This document shows positions 49,298 through 58,860 of a DNA stretch of 64,000 nucleotides, in pieces. The stretch spans positions 17,214-81,213 of the forward strand of contig NZ_JAAKEB010000011.1 in assembly GCF_011038965.1 (NCBI RefSeq), read 5' to 3'. Source of the DNA: Adlercreutzia sp. ZJ141. Lineage in GTDB: Bacteria; Actinomycetota; Coriobacteriia; Coriobacteriales; Eggerthellaceae. Numbering within the stretch: the first letter of the stretch is position 1; each line of letters starts with the position of its first letter. The position numbers and the translations under genes are program-made. The notes under the pieces were generated by a model. It was not told the origin of the DNA and ran no database searches. It saw only the letters and a program-made list of their open reading frames with translations.

Positions 49298-51122
49298 TAT
49301 GGTACTTTTGGGTACTTTATGTTACAATATAAAGGAATACAGACTTAGCAAGGAGATTGCCGTGCGCCTCAAAATGACCAGATCGTCGAAGTCAACCAGG
49401 CTCTACGCTATAAAGTCCACGTATGACCCAAAGACTAGGAAGACGTCTTCGAAGATAGTGGCCAAGCTTGGCACCGCCGAGGAGGTCATGGAGCGCGAAG
49501 GAGTCGACTACGAGGGGGCCATTGCGTGGGCGCGCGCCGAGATCGCGCACATGACCGAGAAGGAGGCCGCTGACGCGGCGGCCATAACGGTCAGACTCAG
49601 ACCGGCAAAGCGCATCGAAAAGGGTCTGCGCAGGTCTGCCAATGCGGGGTATCTCTTTCCCATGAAAGTCCTCTCCGAACTGGGGCTTGTCGGCATATGC
49701 GATGACATCGCCGCCGAGGAGGGGTTCGAATACAACCTCGGTGAGATAGCCTGCTACCTGGTCGCAGGAAGAATGCTCTCGCCGTCATCTAAGCTTGCGA
49801 CCTTCGAGTGGTGCCAAGGGCTTGTGGAGGTGCCCTCCTTCTCCGAGCATCAGGTGTACCGGGCGCTCACGGTTCTGGCCGAGCACTCCGACGCGATCCA
49901 AGCCAAGCTCTACAAGGCATCAGAGAGGCTACACCGCAGGCGCACGGGCGTGCTTTACTACGACTGCACCAACTACTTCTTCGAGGTGGAGGGGGCCGAT
50001 AGTGACAGCGACCGACAGTACGGCCTTTCCAAGGAGCACCGCCCCAACCCGATCGTGCAGATGGGGCTGTTCGTGGACGCCGACGGCATCCCACTTGCGT
50101 TCAGCATAACCCCGGGCAACCAAAACGAGCAGACGACCTTAAAGCCCCTCGAGCGTACGATCATAGACGAGTTCGGGGAGTCGATGTTCGTGGTGTGCAC
50201 CGACTCTGGGCTCTCGTCCAAGGCCAACCATCTGTTCAACACACGAGGCGGGCGCGCCTTCGTCACGGTGCAGAGCATCAAGAAGATGCAGGCGGATCTG
50301 CGCGAATGGGCGCTTGACCGGAAGGAGTGGAGGCTACCAGGCTCCGAAGCTGTCTATGATCTTCATGAGGTAAACGAGGTTAAGATGTGGGATCGGGTCT
50401 TCTATAAGGAACGCTGGGCCAAGGACAACGAAGGATTCGAGCAGCGCTACGTTGCCACCTTCTCGTTCAAATACATGGAATACCAAGCCTCTATTCGTGA
50501 GCAGCAGGCGCAACGTGCGGCAGCCAAGGCCGCCAAGGGTGCCGGCGCGGTCGGGAAGCGCAACGTAAACGATCCGGCACGTTTCTTGTCGGTGGACCAC
50601 GTCACGGCTCAAGGCGAGCTCGCCAGCCACGCGGTCGTGTCGCTTAACGAGTCCAAAATCGCCGAAGAGGCCCGCTACGACGGGTTTTCCTGCATCGCCA
50701 CGTCGCTAGAGGACGAGGTATCCGACATCATAGCCGTGAACAAGCGTCGCTGGCAGATCGAGGAGTGCTTCCGCATCATGAAAACCGAGTTCAAGGCGCG
50801 CCCCGTCTACTTGAGCCGTAAAGACAGAATACGCGGACACTTCCTGACCTGCTTTATCGCACTGCTCGTCTACAGACTCATCGACGAGCGTCTCAATCAC
50901 GCGTTTACCTGCGAGAAACTGCTCTCCACGCTACGCGAAATGAACATGCTCGAGCTTGCCGGTGAGGGCTGGGTGCCCGCCTACACCCGCGACGACGTAA
51001 CCGATGCGCTTCATGACGCGTTCGGGTTGCGTACCGACTACGAGATCGTCACAAACCGTCAGATGGGCAAAGTACTTACCGCCTCGCGAAGCCCCAAGAT
51101 AAAAAGTACCAAGTAATCAAAA
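49298..51122 (+). mobile_element. IS4-superfamily (IS1634-like) insertion sequence
   Basis: It contains one complete transposase. Short inverted termini are suggested by GGTACTTTT at 49301 and AAAAGTACC at 51102-51110. The boundaries are approximate and no target duplication could be fixed. G+C is higher than in the neighbouring glycan genes. Confidence 0.6.
49362..51116 (+). CDS. IS4-superfamily (IS1634-like) DDE transposase
   Basis: A 584-residue transposase from GTG 49362 (AAGGAG 6 bases upstream; the frame stays open to 49284). Motifs are VLYYDCTNYFFE (first Asp), FVVCTDSGLSSKAN (second Asp) and KRRWQIEECFRIMKTEF (Glu with the YREK-like pattern). A nucleic-acid-binding N-terminus (MTRSSKSTRLYAI) and an Ala/Lys-rich insertion near 390 are present. 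The frame is intact, so the element may still be active. Confidence 0.88.
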   Translation: MRLKMTRSSKSTRLYAIKSTYDPKTRKTSSKIVAKLGTAEEVMEREGVDYEGAIAWARAEIAHMTEKEAADAAAITVRLRPAKRIEKGLRRSANAGYLFPMKVLSELGLVGICDDIAAEEGFEYNLGEIACYLVAGRMLSPSSKLATFEWCQGLVEVPSFSEHQVYRALTVLAEHSDAIQAKLYKASERLHRRRTGVLYYDCTNYFFEVEGADSDSDRQYGLSKEHRPNPIVQMGLFVDADGIPLAFSITPGNQNEQTTLKPLERTIIDEFGESMFVVCTDSGLSSKANHLFNTRGGRAFVTVQSIKKMQADLREWALDRKEWRLPGSEAVYDLHEVNEVKMWDRVFYKERWAKDNEGFEQRYVATFSFKYMEYQASIREQQAQRAAAKAAKGAGAVGKRNVNDPARFLSVDHVTAQGELASHAVVSLNESKIAEEARYDGFSCIATSLEDEVSDIIAVNKRRWQIEECFRIMKTEFKARPVYLSRKDRIRGHFLTCFIALLVYRLIDERLNHAFTCEKLLSTLREMNMLELAGEGWVPAYTRDDVTDALHDAFGLRTDYEIVTNRQMGKVLTASRSPKIKSTK

Positions 51123-51182
51123 ATCATCCAGAAACGTTATCAAGCCTATGACCAGGTATTATGATGAGATATACCGTTCGGC

Positions 51183-51455
51183 GGTGTCAAAGACGGGATT
51201 ATACCTCCCAAGATCAGTGTGTCGAGCTTCATGGGGTACCTCAAGGGCAAGAGCGCGCTCATGATGTTTGACAAGCACGCTAACCTCAAGTACAAGTTCG
51301 GCAACAGGCACTTCTGGTCTGAGGGCTACTATGTGTCGACCGTCGGGCTGAACGAGGCGACGATAGCCAAGTACATCAGGGAGCAGGAGGCTCACGACAT
51401 CGCGCTGGATAAGTTAAGCGTTAAGGAGTACGAGGATCCGTTCAAGAGGAAGTAG
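51183..51455 (+). pseudogene. IS200/IS605 TnpA (Y1 HUH) transposase remnant
   Basis: The C-terminal half only: PPKISVSSFMGYLKGKSALM, FGNRHFWSEGYYVSTVGLNEATI and KLSVKEYEDPFK. YYVSTVG holds the catalytic tyrosine region. The N-terminal HUH motif is lost; upstream of about 51185 the sequence no longer reads as TnpA. It lies directly after the IS4-type element, which may have cut it. Confidence 0.85.
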
Positions 51456-51872
51456 GGGAGCCCCTTTAGGGGCTGCCGGGTAATATGAGAGCCGCTTTGT
51501 GCGGCTCGCGAGAGTCAAGGGCGGTACGACTTGAACGAAGTGAAAGGCAGCGCCTTTAGACGCCGCCGGTCGCCCTCGGCCTTATAGGCCTAGAGCAAAC
51601 CACCCCTTTGAGGGGTGGTTCATGATTAGGAGACGGATCGCAACACGCGCGTTCGTACGGTCAATTGGCATTTTACTGTCGATGACGTGCGAGAGAAGCA
51701 GGCCTGCCTATACACGAAAACCGAACGGGAGAATTAATGCTTAATTGATCACTAGATACCTTTTTGTCGCTGTTTCACTAATGGAGAAACGATTCTAAGT
51801 TCATCGTGTAGAGAGTGGCTGCGTTAGAATAACCATTTCATAGAGTGTCGTATTAGAGCAATGGAGGATGCC
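51456..51872. other. Stem-loop-rich 3' part of the IS200/IS605 remnant and amidase upstream region
   Basis: It holds hairpins at 51459-51474, 51489-51507, about 51546-51567, about 51575-51595 and 51598-51620, most with T-rich loops. The last (AACCACCCCT/AGGGGTGGTT) resembles an IS200/IS605 right-end hairpin. From 51621 to 51872 lies a low-complexity upstream region of the hydrolase gene with TAGAAT near 51825. No coding sequence was seen. Confidence 0.55.
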
Positions 51873-54812
51873 TTGGTATTAAGCAGAAAAATCGCGACTT
51901 GCTTAGGGATTATTGCTTTGGTTATCTGTTCTGCTGCGTATTGCATGATCGCTTGGGCGGATGAGGGCGAGAAAGCAACGACTTCATCAGAGCCGATACC
52001 GGTTGATTCGGAACAGGTTGATTTTTTCTACGTTGACTCACAGTCTCTTGTGTATGGCGATACTCAGTTTCTCGTCTTTTCGCTTGTTGATGAGTCCGTT
52101 GAGCTTTCGGAAGCTGATGTGATCTTGGAAGGTCCTGATGGCTCTCATTTGAAGATACCTGCTACGAACGTCGTTGCCAATTCGGCCGCTTTCGAGATCG
52201 TCTTTGATGAAAGTTACCCCCTTGGTACGTTTAGTGTTGCCAGTCTTGAATACGGTGTGAAAAATGAAACAGGGCGCTATTGCGTAAGCTTGAGTGATCC
52301 TGAGGGCGATGCTCCTTCGTTCGACTTGTCTGATGGTGGCGAAGAGGTTTGTAATGATTCTGTTGCAACGGTGAGTACGATAGAGGAAGACGGATCCTTG
52401 GTTCCCATTGCCGAAATCAGCTCATCTGACATTGAGCCTTCTGGTGAGGAGCCGTCTGATGGCGAATCGGCCGTTTCTTCGTCTATGTATGCTATGGAAA
52501 GGTCGATGTCTCGCGCGGCCAGCGTGGTAATAGCCATTGATCCGGGGCATGGCACCGATCCTGAGAGTGGCGTGTATGATCCTGGCGCTGTGGCAAATGG
52601 CCTGAACGAGGCTGATGCGAACCTGCGAATCGCGACAGCGTGCAATGACGCTCTCAATAGATTCTATGCGGGCATTTCTTCGTTTATGGTTCCGCAGTAC
52701 AGCAGTGTTAAGCGTCGCGTCGATGTTGCTGTAGCCCAAGGTGCATCGTATTTCATTAGCGTTCATAATAATGCGGCGGCGTCTGCTGGTGCAAGTGGCT
52801 TTGAGGTTTATATCCCGAATGGGAGTTCATTCAATTACGCAATGCATGAGCTTGGCTATGATCTTGCCCAGCGCATCTCCGATAAGCTCTCAGCCCTGGG
52901 GCTTTATGATCGTGGCATTAAACATCGAAATCATACAGGACATTATAGCGACGGTTCTGTAGAGGATTACTATTCAGCAATATACCAATCGCGTATTAAC
53001 AATGTCTGTGGAATTATCATTGAGCATGCGTTTGTAACCAATCCAGGTGATGCCGCTTTCCTTTCCAGTTCGGCAAATTGCGAAGCAGTCGGTCGGGCTG
53101 ATGCAGAAGCAATTGCCCAACATGTCGGTGCTAATGTTAAGCTGACTCCTACGAGGGAAGAGGCGGAGGCGTTTGTGGCGCGTTTGTATCAGTATGCGCT
53201 CGATCGAACGCCCGACAAAGGTGGGCTCAATGCTCATGCGGCAGCCCTGGTAGCTGGGGCTCCCGCATCCGAAATCGTCAACAACTTCTTTATTTCTGCC
53301 GAGTTCGCTGGTAGAAACCTGACCAACGATGAGAGGGTTCGCTTGGTGTATCTTGCTATGTTAGATCGAGAGCCGGATGCCGATGGGTTGTCGGATTGGT
53401 TAGAGTACCTTGACGCAGGATGTTCAATGACGGCTGTTGTCGCAGGATTTGTAGGATCGGAAGAGTTTGCAACTCTCTGCGAGAAGTGGGGAATTAACCC
53501 AGGTAGTCTAAGTGTTTCTGAAGCACGCGACATCAACCACAAAGCTACGGCTTTTGTGAGTAGGCTGTATCAGTTTGTTTTGTCGAGGGATGCCGATATC
53601 GAAGGTCTTAATGCCCATTGCGCAGCGTTGGCGGAAGGGTGCTCTGGTTCTCTTATCGCTAATGGTTTTTTCTCGTCTGCCGAGTTCGCTGGTAGAAACC
53701 TGACCAACGATGAGAGGGTTCGCTTGGTGTATCTTGCTATGTTAGATCGAGAGCCGGATGCCGATGGGTTGTCGGATTGGTTAGAGTACCTTGACGCAGG
53801 ATGTTCAATGACGGCTGTTGTCGCAGGATTTTCTGGTTCTGGTGAGTTTGCTTCGCTCTGTAAGAGATGGGGGGTTGCTCCGGGTAGTTTGAGTGTTGCC
53901 GAAGCGCGTGATGTCAATCTCAAAGTGACTGCTTTTGTCACGAGACTTTACCAAAAATGTCTTGGGCGTAGCTATGATATTGGAGGGTTGAATGCGCATA
54001 CTGCGGCACTTCTTTCGGGTACTCCTGCTGGTGAGGTAGCAAACAATTTCTTCCTCTCGCAAGAGTTCACACAAAAGAATCTCCCCAATGAGGAAATCGT
54101 GAAAATTGCGTACGCTACCTTCCTTGATCGAACACCTGACGCTGAGGGGTTTGATGACTGGACATCTAAGATGGATGACGGCATGTCCCTCAAGAACCTC
54201 GTTGCTGGGTTCGTGAACTCTGAAGAATTTGGAGCGCTGTGTCGTGAGTACGGGCTTGTTCAAGGTTCGCTTACGTTTGATTATGTGGATCTATCGCATC
54301 GAATTATGGGGAAAAGTGATTGCGCGCTGGTTGATGCGATGGTTGCGTACTATGATTCTGTGAAAGGCTCAAGTAATTATCCGGCCAGCGTATACGTAGA
54401 AACCCCTTCTATTCGCGATTTCTGTCAGACCGTTTATGAAGAAGCAGCCGTGGAAGGTGTGCGTGCCGATGTCGTATTCTGTCAGTCAATGCACGAGACG
54501 GGTTGGCTTCAATTCGGTGGAGACGTTGATGTGGCTCAGCGCAACTTCGCTGGTCTCGGTGCAGTTGGCGGAGGAGCGAAGGGCGCGAGCTTCGAAAGTG
54601 TCCGTATGGGAATTCGTGCTCAGGTTCAGCATCTGAAGGCATATGCGACAGACGAGCCGCTCTTTAATGCGTGCATTGATCCTCGTTTTCATTTGGTCAC
54701 ACGAGGATGCGCACCCAATGTCGAAGACCTAAACGGTCGCTGGGCGGCGCCTGGTCAGGGCTACGGGGAGCGGATTCTGTCAATGTGCGGAAAGCTGAGA
54801 GAGTTCTTGTAA
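51873..54812 (+). CDS. Secreted amidase/glucosaminidase with DUF4214 repeats
   Basis: A 979-residue protein. TTG 51873 is preferred because GGAGG lies 5 bases upstream; ATG 51861 overlaps that site. It has a signal peptide (to about AWA-DEG) and an acidic Ser-rich stretch. An Amidase_3 domain follows (IDPGHGTDP, NEADAN, SVHNNA, IIIEHAF; Zn ligands and catalytic Glu visible). Three tandem 125-residue units, each two DUF4214 repeats, come next. A C-terminal glucosaminidase domain (VVFCQSMHETGWLQFGG, NFAGLGAVGG) ends it. It should cut cross-wall peptidoglycan. Two 156-bp stretches of the repeats are identical at DNA level. Confidence 0.85.
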   Translation: MVLSRKIATCLGIIALVICSAAYCMIAWADEGEKATTSSEPIPVDSEQVDFFYVDSQSLVYGDTQFLVFSLVDESVELSEADVILEGPDGSHLKIPATNVVANSAAFEIVFDESYPLGTFSVASLEYGVKNETGRYCVSLSDPEGDAPSFDLSDGGEEVCNDSVATVSTIEEDGSLVPIAEISSSDIEPSGEEPSDGESAVSSSMYAMERSMSRAASVVIAIDPGHGTDPESGVYDPGAVANGLNEADANLRIATACNDALNRFYAGISSFMVPQYSSVKRRVDVAVAQGASYFISVHNNAAASAGASGFEVYIPNGSSFNYAMHELGYDLAQRISDKLSALGLYDRGIKHRNHTGHYSDGSVEDYYSAIYQSRINNVCGIIIEHAFVTNPGDAAFLSSSANCEAVGRADAEAIAQHVGANVKLTPTREEAEAFVARLYQYALDRTPDKGGLNAHAAALVAGAPASEIVNNFFISAEFAGRNLTNDERVRLVYLAMLDREPDADGLSDWLEYLDAGCSMTAVVAGFVGSEEFATLCEKWGINPGSLSVSEARDINHKATAFVSRLYQFVLSRDADIEGLNAHCAALAEGCSGSLIANGFFSSAEFAGRNLTNDERVRLVYLAMLDREPDADGLSDWLEYLDAGCSMTAVVAGFSGSGEFASLCKRWGVAPGSLSVAEARDVNLKVTAFVTRLYQKCLGRSYDIGGLNAHTAALLSGTPAGEVANNFFLSQEFTQKNLPNEEIVKIAYATFLDRTPDAEGFDDWTSKMDDGMSLKNLVAGFVNSEEFGALCREYGLVQGSLTFDYVDLSHRIMGKSDCALVDAMVAYYDSVKGSSNYPASVYVETPSIRDFCQTVYEEAAVEGVRADVVFCQSMHETGWLQFGGDVDVAQRNFAGLGAVGGGAKGASFESVRMGIRAQVQHLKAYATDEPLFNACIDPRFHLVTRGCAPNVEDLNGRWAAPGQGYGERILSMCGKLREFL
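53295..53450 (+). repeat. 156-bp direct repeat in the amidase gene, copy 1
   Basis: Identical to 53676-53831, spaced 381 bp (127 codons), coding the AEFAGRNLTNDERVRLVYLA region. Confidence 0.9.
53676..53831 (+). repeat. 156-bp direct repeat in the amidase gene, copy 2
   Basis: Identical to 53295-53450, while the flanking DUF4214 sequence has diverged. Confidence 0.9.
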
Positions 54813-54864
54813 ACAGAAGTACCTTCAAGACTCCTTCTTCACGAAAATGAAAGGCGGCGTTGTC

Positions 54865-56211
54865 ATGCTGAATATTATTTTGCTGTCAGGTGGCTCAGGA
54901 TCGCGGTTGTGGCCCTTGTCAAACGATGCGCGATCCAAGCAGTTTCTTAAAGTGCTGCGTGATGCTGAGGGCAACCATCAGTCCATGGTTCAGCGCACTT
55001 TTGAAAGAATCGGAGAACAAGGGTTTAACGCGAATGTGACCATCGCCACCTGCCAGTCCCAGATCGACTCCATTGAGCGTCAGGTTGAGGGTGAGTACAG
55101 CGTTGTAGTTGAGCCAGAGCGTCGTGACACGGCACCTGCAATTATGCTGGCATGTGCAAAGCTTGCTTTTGCCGACAAGGTAGATCTTGACAGCACGGTC
55201 ATTGTGATGCCGATCGATACGTACGCTGGTGCCGAGTATTACGAGGGCTTGAAGAAAATTGACAGTGCCGTAAGGGCTGGGGTTGGAAAAATCGTTCTTC
55301 TCGGTGTGGAGCCAACCTATCCTTCAAACAAATATGGATACATCATCCCCAGCGTCGAAAAAGGCGAGTGCCGCCCTGTTTCGTACTTTACCGAGAAGCC
55401 GACCGAGGAGTTGGCGGCACGCTTGATCGATCAAGGTGCGCTCTGGAACTGCGGTGTGTTCGGTTTTAAGCTCTCATATCTCATTGATATCATTTCGAGC
55501 TATACGAGTCTGAAGGACTTTGACTCGATTCGAGATAACTATTCGATGCTGCCGAAGAACTCCTTCGACTACGAGATCGTCGAAAAGGCTGCCTCTGTTG
55601 CGGTTGTTTCCTTTTCGGGTGATTGGAAAGATCTTGGAACGTGGAATACGCTTTCTGAGGTAATGCTCGAAGAAAGTTCCGGGCGTGTGGTCTGTGACAA
55701 GCAGACGTGTGATAACGTCCACGTCATCAATGAAACGGGTCTTCCTCTTGTCGTCTCGGGCATTAAAGATGCTGTTATCATTGCGACGCCTGATGGCATC
55801 CTCGTTTCGGACAAACTGCGAAGCGCGCATCTCAAGCCGCTCGTCGCAGCCGCCTCATTGAGTCGACCTATGTACGAACAACGTCGTTGGGGTGAGTATC
55901 GAGTTATTGACGCGAATGTGTATCCCGACGGAAAGAAATCGCTATCCAAAGAGCTTGCAATCAGGCCAGGAAAACAGCTCTCCTACCAGCTGCATAATCA
56001 TCGCTCTGAGGTGTGGACTATCGTATCGGGCGTGGGAGAGGTCGTTCTCAACGGCGTAGTTAAGCCGATCAAGGCAGGATCCGTGATTGAGATAGAGAGC
56101 GGTGTTAAGCATGCCGCCCGTGCCTTTCAGACGCTCCATATTATCGAAGTCCAACAAGGCGATGTTTTAATTGAAGAGGACATTGATAGGTTTGGGAACT
56201 TCTGGAATTGA
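54865..56211 (+). CDS. manC: Mannose-1-phosphate guanylyltransferase / mannose-6-phosphate isomerase
   Basis: A 448-residue bifunctional enzyme from ATG 54865 (AAAGGCGG upstream; an ATG at 54847 lacks a ribosome site). The N-terminal nucleotidyltransferase has [21 protein letters not shown] and [13 protein letters not shown]-terminal PMI cupin has [29 protein letters not shown] and [14 protein letters not shown]. It makes GDP-mannose. It is followed by gmd with a 20-bp gap, in the surface-sugar operon. Confidence 0.93.
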   Translation: MLNIILLSGGSGSRLWPLSNDARSKQFLKVLRDAEGNHQSMVQRTFERIGEQGFNANVTIATCQSQIDSIERQVEGEYSVVVEPERRDTAPAIMLACAKLAFADKVDLDSTVIVMPIDTYAGAEYYEGLKKIDSAVRAGVGKIVLLGVEPTYPSNKYGYIIPSVEKGECRPVSYFTEKPTEELAARLIDQGALWNCGVFGFKLSYLIDIISSYTSLKDFDSIRDNYSMLPKNSFDYEIVEKAASVAVVSFSGDWKDLGTWNTLSEVMLEESSGRVVCDKQTCDNVHVINETGLPLVVSGIKDAVIIATPDGILVSDKLRSAHLKPLVAAASLSRPMYEQRRWGEYRVIDANVYPDGKKSLSKELAIRPGKQLSYQLHNHRSEVWTIVSGVGEVVLNGVVKPIKAGSVIEIESGVKHAARAFQTLHIIEVQQGDVLIEEDIDRFGNFWN

Positions 56212-56231
56212 TTGAGTGCGAAAGGAATAGC

Positions 56232-57293
56232 ATGAAGAAAGCACTTATTACGGGCATTACAGGCCAAGATGGCTCGTATTTAGCTGAGCTTCTAACAAAA
56301 AAGGGTTATGAGGTTCATGGGTTTATACGTCGCAGCTCCGTGCACGGAACAGAGCGCATTGACCATCTTATTGAAGCGGGAAAAATCTCCCTTCATGATG
56401 GTGATCTCTCCGACTCGGTTTCGATCGTTCGTGCGGTATCCGAGATCCAACCAGATGAGATATACAATTTGGCGGCGCAATCCCATGTGGGCGTAAGCTT
56501 TGTTGCTGCTGAGTATACGGGGGACGTTGACGCAATCGGTGTTCTTCGTCTGCTCGAAGCCGTTCATATGCTTGGACTGGATAAGAAGTGCAAGATATAC
56601 CAAGCGTCGACCTCTGAGCTGTACGGAAAAGTAACGGAGGTGCCTCAGTCCGAGACCACTCCTTTTCATCCATATAGCCCTTATGCTGTTGCGAAGCAGT
56701 ATGGCTTCTGGATCACAAAGGAGTATCGTGAAGCATACGGCATGTTTGCCGTCAACGGTATTCTCTTTAACCATGAGTCTGAGCGTCGCGGCGAAACATT
56801 TGTGACTCGCAAGATTACTCGCGCTGCAGGTCGTATTGCGATGGGGCTGCAGGATCATCTTGAGCTGGGCAATTTGGACTCGCTGCGTGATTGGGGCTAT
56901 GCAAAAGATTACGTCGAGTGTATGTGGCTAATCATGCAGCAAGACGAGCCCGATGACTTCGTGATCGCTACGGGTGTGCAGCATTCTGTTCGCGAATTTG
57001 TGGAGTGGTCCTTCAACCACGTTGGCATCGACCTTCGTTGGGAAGGCAGTGGTGTTGATGAAAAGGGTTATGATGTACAAACCGGTAAGATGGTGGTATG
57101 CGTCAACGAAGCGTTCTATCGACCGACTGACGTGGTGAATCTGTGGGGGGATCCGACCAAGGCAAAGACGGTGCTTGGTTGGGATCCTGGCAAGACCAGC
57201 TGTGAGGAGCTATGTCGCATCATGGCGGAACATGACCTCGAGCTCGCTAAGGCTGAGAAGCGGCAGCTGCTTGCTTTTGAGGGTGAAAAGTAA
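56232..57293 (+). CDS. gmd: GDP-mannose 4,6-dehydratase
   Basis: An SDR-fold enzyme of 353 residues from ATG 56232 (GAAAGGA upstream). It has NADP-binding [27 protein letters not shown], the catalytic Tyr-Lys in [28 protein letters not shown] and [13 protein letters not shown]. It converts GDP-D-mannose to GDP-4-keto-6-deoxy-mannose. Its product can go to GDP-fucose or GDP-D-rhamnose, and the neighbour suggests the latter. Confidence 0.95.
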   Translation: MKKALITGITGQDGSYLAELLTKKGYEVHGFIRRSSVHGTERIDHLIEAGKISLHDGDLSDSVSIVRAVSEIQPDEIYNLAAQSHVGVSFVAAEYTGDVDAIGVLRLLEAVHMLGLDKKCKIYQASTSELYGKVTEVPQSETTPFHPYSPYAVAKQYGFWITKEYREAYGMFAVNGILFNHESERRGETFVTRKITRAAGRIAMGLQDHLELGNLDSLRDWGYAKDYVECMWLIMQQDEPDDFVIATGVQHSVREFVEWSFNHVGIDLRWEGSGVDEKGYDVQTGKMVVCVNEAFYRPTDVVNLWGDPTKAKTVLGWDPGKTSCEELCRIMAEHDLELAKAEKRQLLAFEGEK

Positions 57294-57321
57294 TCCGAGT
57301 TGGAGCAGGGGAGGTAAACCA

Positions 57322-58260
57322 ATGCCCAAGGTGCTTGTATTTGGATCTAATGGCTTTGTTGGTGGCTACCTCGCGAAGGAGTTTTCCTCCTGTGGCTATC
57401 AGGTGATGGGTTGTGATCGCGGCGAGACGAGTCGCTATGTCTCAGTGACTCAATATGAGAGCGTAGACGTATGCGATGCTTTTTGCGTTGAGTCTGTCAT
57501 TGAGCGTTCGAAGCCCGATGCCATAGTGAATCTTGCGGCAATCTCGAGCGTGTCTCAATCGTGGAGCATGCCCGCTGCTGCTTTTCAGGTTAACGTGGTG
57601 GGTGCAATCAATATATTCGAGGCGATGCGAAAACACTGCCCTGATAGCAAGATTCTTATTGTAGGAAGCTCCGAAGAGTACGCTGCTTCAGATGATCCTC
57701 TTACGGAGGAAAGTCCCATTGACGCTAGCAGTCCGTACGGCATCAGTAAAATTGCGCAAGAGAATATAGCGGAGGTATATACAAAGCGTTTTGACCTCAA
57801 GGTGTATCGCACTCGAAGCTTCAACCATATCGGTGTTGGTCAAGCGCCAAATTTCGTTATTCCAAGTTGGTGTCAGCAGGCTGCTGAGATATCGCGCTCA
57901 GGAAAACCCGGGGTGATGAAAATCGGAAATCTGTCGGTATATCGAGACTTTTCCGACGTTCGTGATGTCGTGCGCGCTTACCGCATGCTGATTGAGAGTG
58001 ATTTCTCAGGGGAGGTTTTCAACATTGGAGCTGGGAAGAGCTACCCGCTCTCGGAGATTCTAGAAGTGATTGTTAGTATGTCTGAGCAGTCGATCGATGT
58101 TATGGTCGATCCTTCTCTTTTGCGGCCAGTTGATAACGAGAGGATCTGTTCTGATTGTTCCAAAGCGCGTCGTTGTTTTGGATGGGAGCCGCAAATTGAT
58201 ATCACTGACTCACTGAGCGCGGTATTTGAGTCCTATTCAAATCTGAATGCCTGTTGTTGA
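57322..58260 (+). CDS. rmd: GDP-6-deoxy-D-mannose reductase (RMD-type)
   Basis: An extended SDR of 312 residues from ATG 57322 (GGGGAGG upstream; frame open to 57175). It has GSNGFVGGYLA, NLAAISSVSQSW, catalytic YGISK, RSFNHIGVGQAPNFVI and YRDFSDVRDVVRAY, as in Rmd. It lacks the GDP-fucose synthase hallmark SSCIYP. It would reduce the Gmd product to GDP-D-rhamnose. It follows gmd by 28 bp in the same operon. Confidence 0.82.
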   Translation: MPKVLVFGSNGFVGGYLAKEFSSCGYQVMGCDRGETSRYVSVTQYESVDVCDAFCVESVIERSKPDAIVNLAAISSVSQSWSMPAAAFQVNVVGAINIFEAMRKHCPDSKILIVGSSEEYAASDDPLTEESPIDASSPYGISKIAQENIAEVYTKRFDLKVYRTRSFNHIGVGQAPNFVIPSWCQQAAEISRSGKPGVMKIGNLSVYRDFSDVRDVVRAYRMLIESDFSGEVFNIGAGKSYPLSEILEVIVSMSEQSIDVMVDPSLLRPVDNERICSDCSKARRCFGWEPQIDITDSLSAVFESYSNLNACC

Positions 58261-58398
58261 GCTGCAAAGGTATCTCACGTATCGGTGTATCTGAAGCGGA
58301 AAAGTCAAAAGTGATTGCGTGAGATATACGGAGGGGTGGATTCTGTCCAGGTGAATGATGTTTCTGGTTAAGTGAGCTAATGCATGGAAGGAGGAGTG

Positions 58399-58860
58399 AT
58401 GTCGAGCACAAGTGCTTCGGTTGACGTGGAGTCCATCGTTCTTGCCGTAAAGGAGGATATCGCGAGGAACTGTAAGGCGGAGCAGATTCCTTTGTTTGAT
58501 GAGATGGAAGCTGGGGAGGTGCTGGGAAGCTCCGACCAGAACATGCTGTTTAATCGCATTTACTTTAGCGATACCTTCGATGACGCGATAGAGGCTGAGC
58601 ATCTAGACTACTACCATCCTCTGCAGGGAAGCTCTGTGGCCGTGTTCATTAAACGCGTAGCGCGAAAGCTGTGTCGCGGTGTGGTTGAGCCCTTGTGTGA
58701 TAGGCAGTCTGTCCATAATGTCAGCTCTGATGCGCTCATCAGGCAACTTTACTTTCGTGTGAATAGCCAAGACCTCACAATCGACGCCCTCGCGAGGAGG
58801 ATCGAGCTGCTTGAGATTGAGAATGATCGGTTGAGACGGAGGGAAAAAGACTGCCGATGA
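58399..58860 (+). CDS. Hypothetical coiled-coil protein, copy 1
   Basis: A 153-residue protein from ATG 58399 (GAAGGAGG just upstream). The N-terminal half is alpha-helical and acidic, and the last 35 residues form a predicted coiled coil (IDALARRIELLEIENDRLRRREK). There is no catalytic motif. Similar short proteins precede glycosyltransferases in this class of cluster, perhaps as partners or length regulators, which is inference. It overlaps the next gene by 4 bases (ATGA). An identical copy is at 61277. Confidence 0.7.
   Translation: MSSTSASVDVESIVLAVKEDIARNCKAEQIPLFDEMEAGEVLGSSDQNMLFNRIYFSDTFDDAIEAEHLDYYHPLQGSSVAVFIKRVARKLCRGVVEPLCDRQSVHNVSSDALIRQLYFRVNSQDLTIDALARRIELLEIENDRLRRREKDCR

Larger units (their letters stand above)
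49009..49361. other. IS-junction region without genes
   Basis: A stretch of 353 bp. It holds the inverted repeat, both 34-bp direct repeats, a terminator and the left end of the IS4-type element. No credible coding sequence was seen. Confidence 0.5.
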
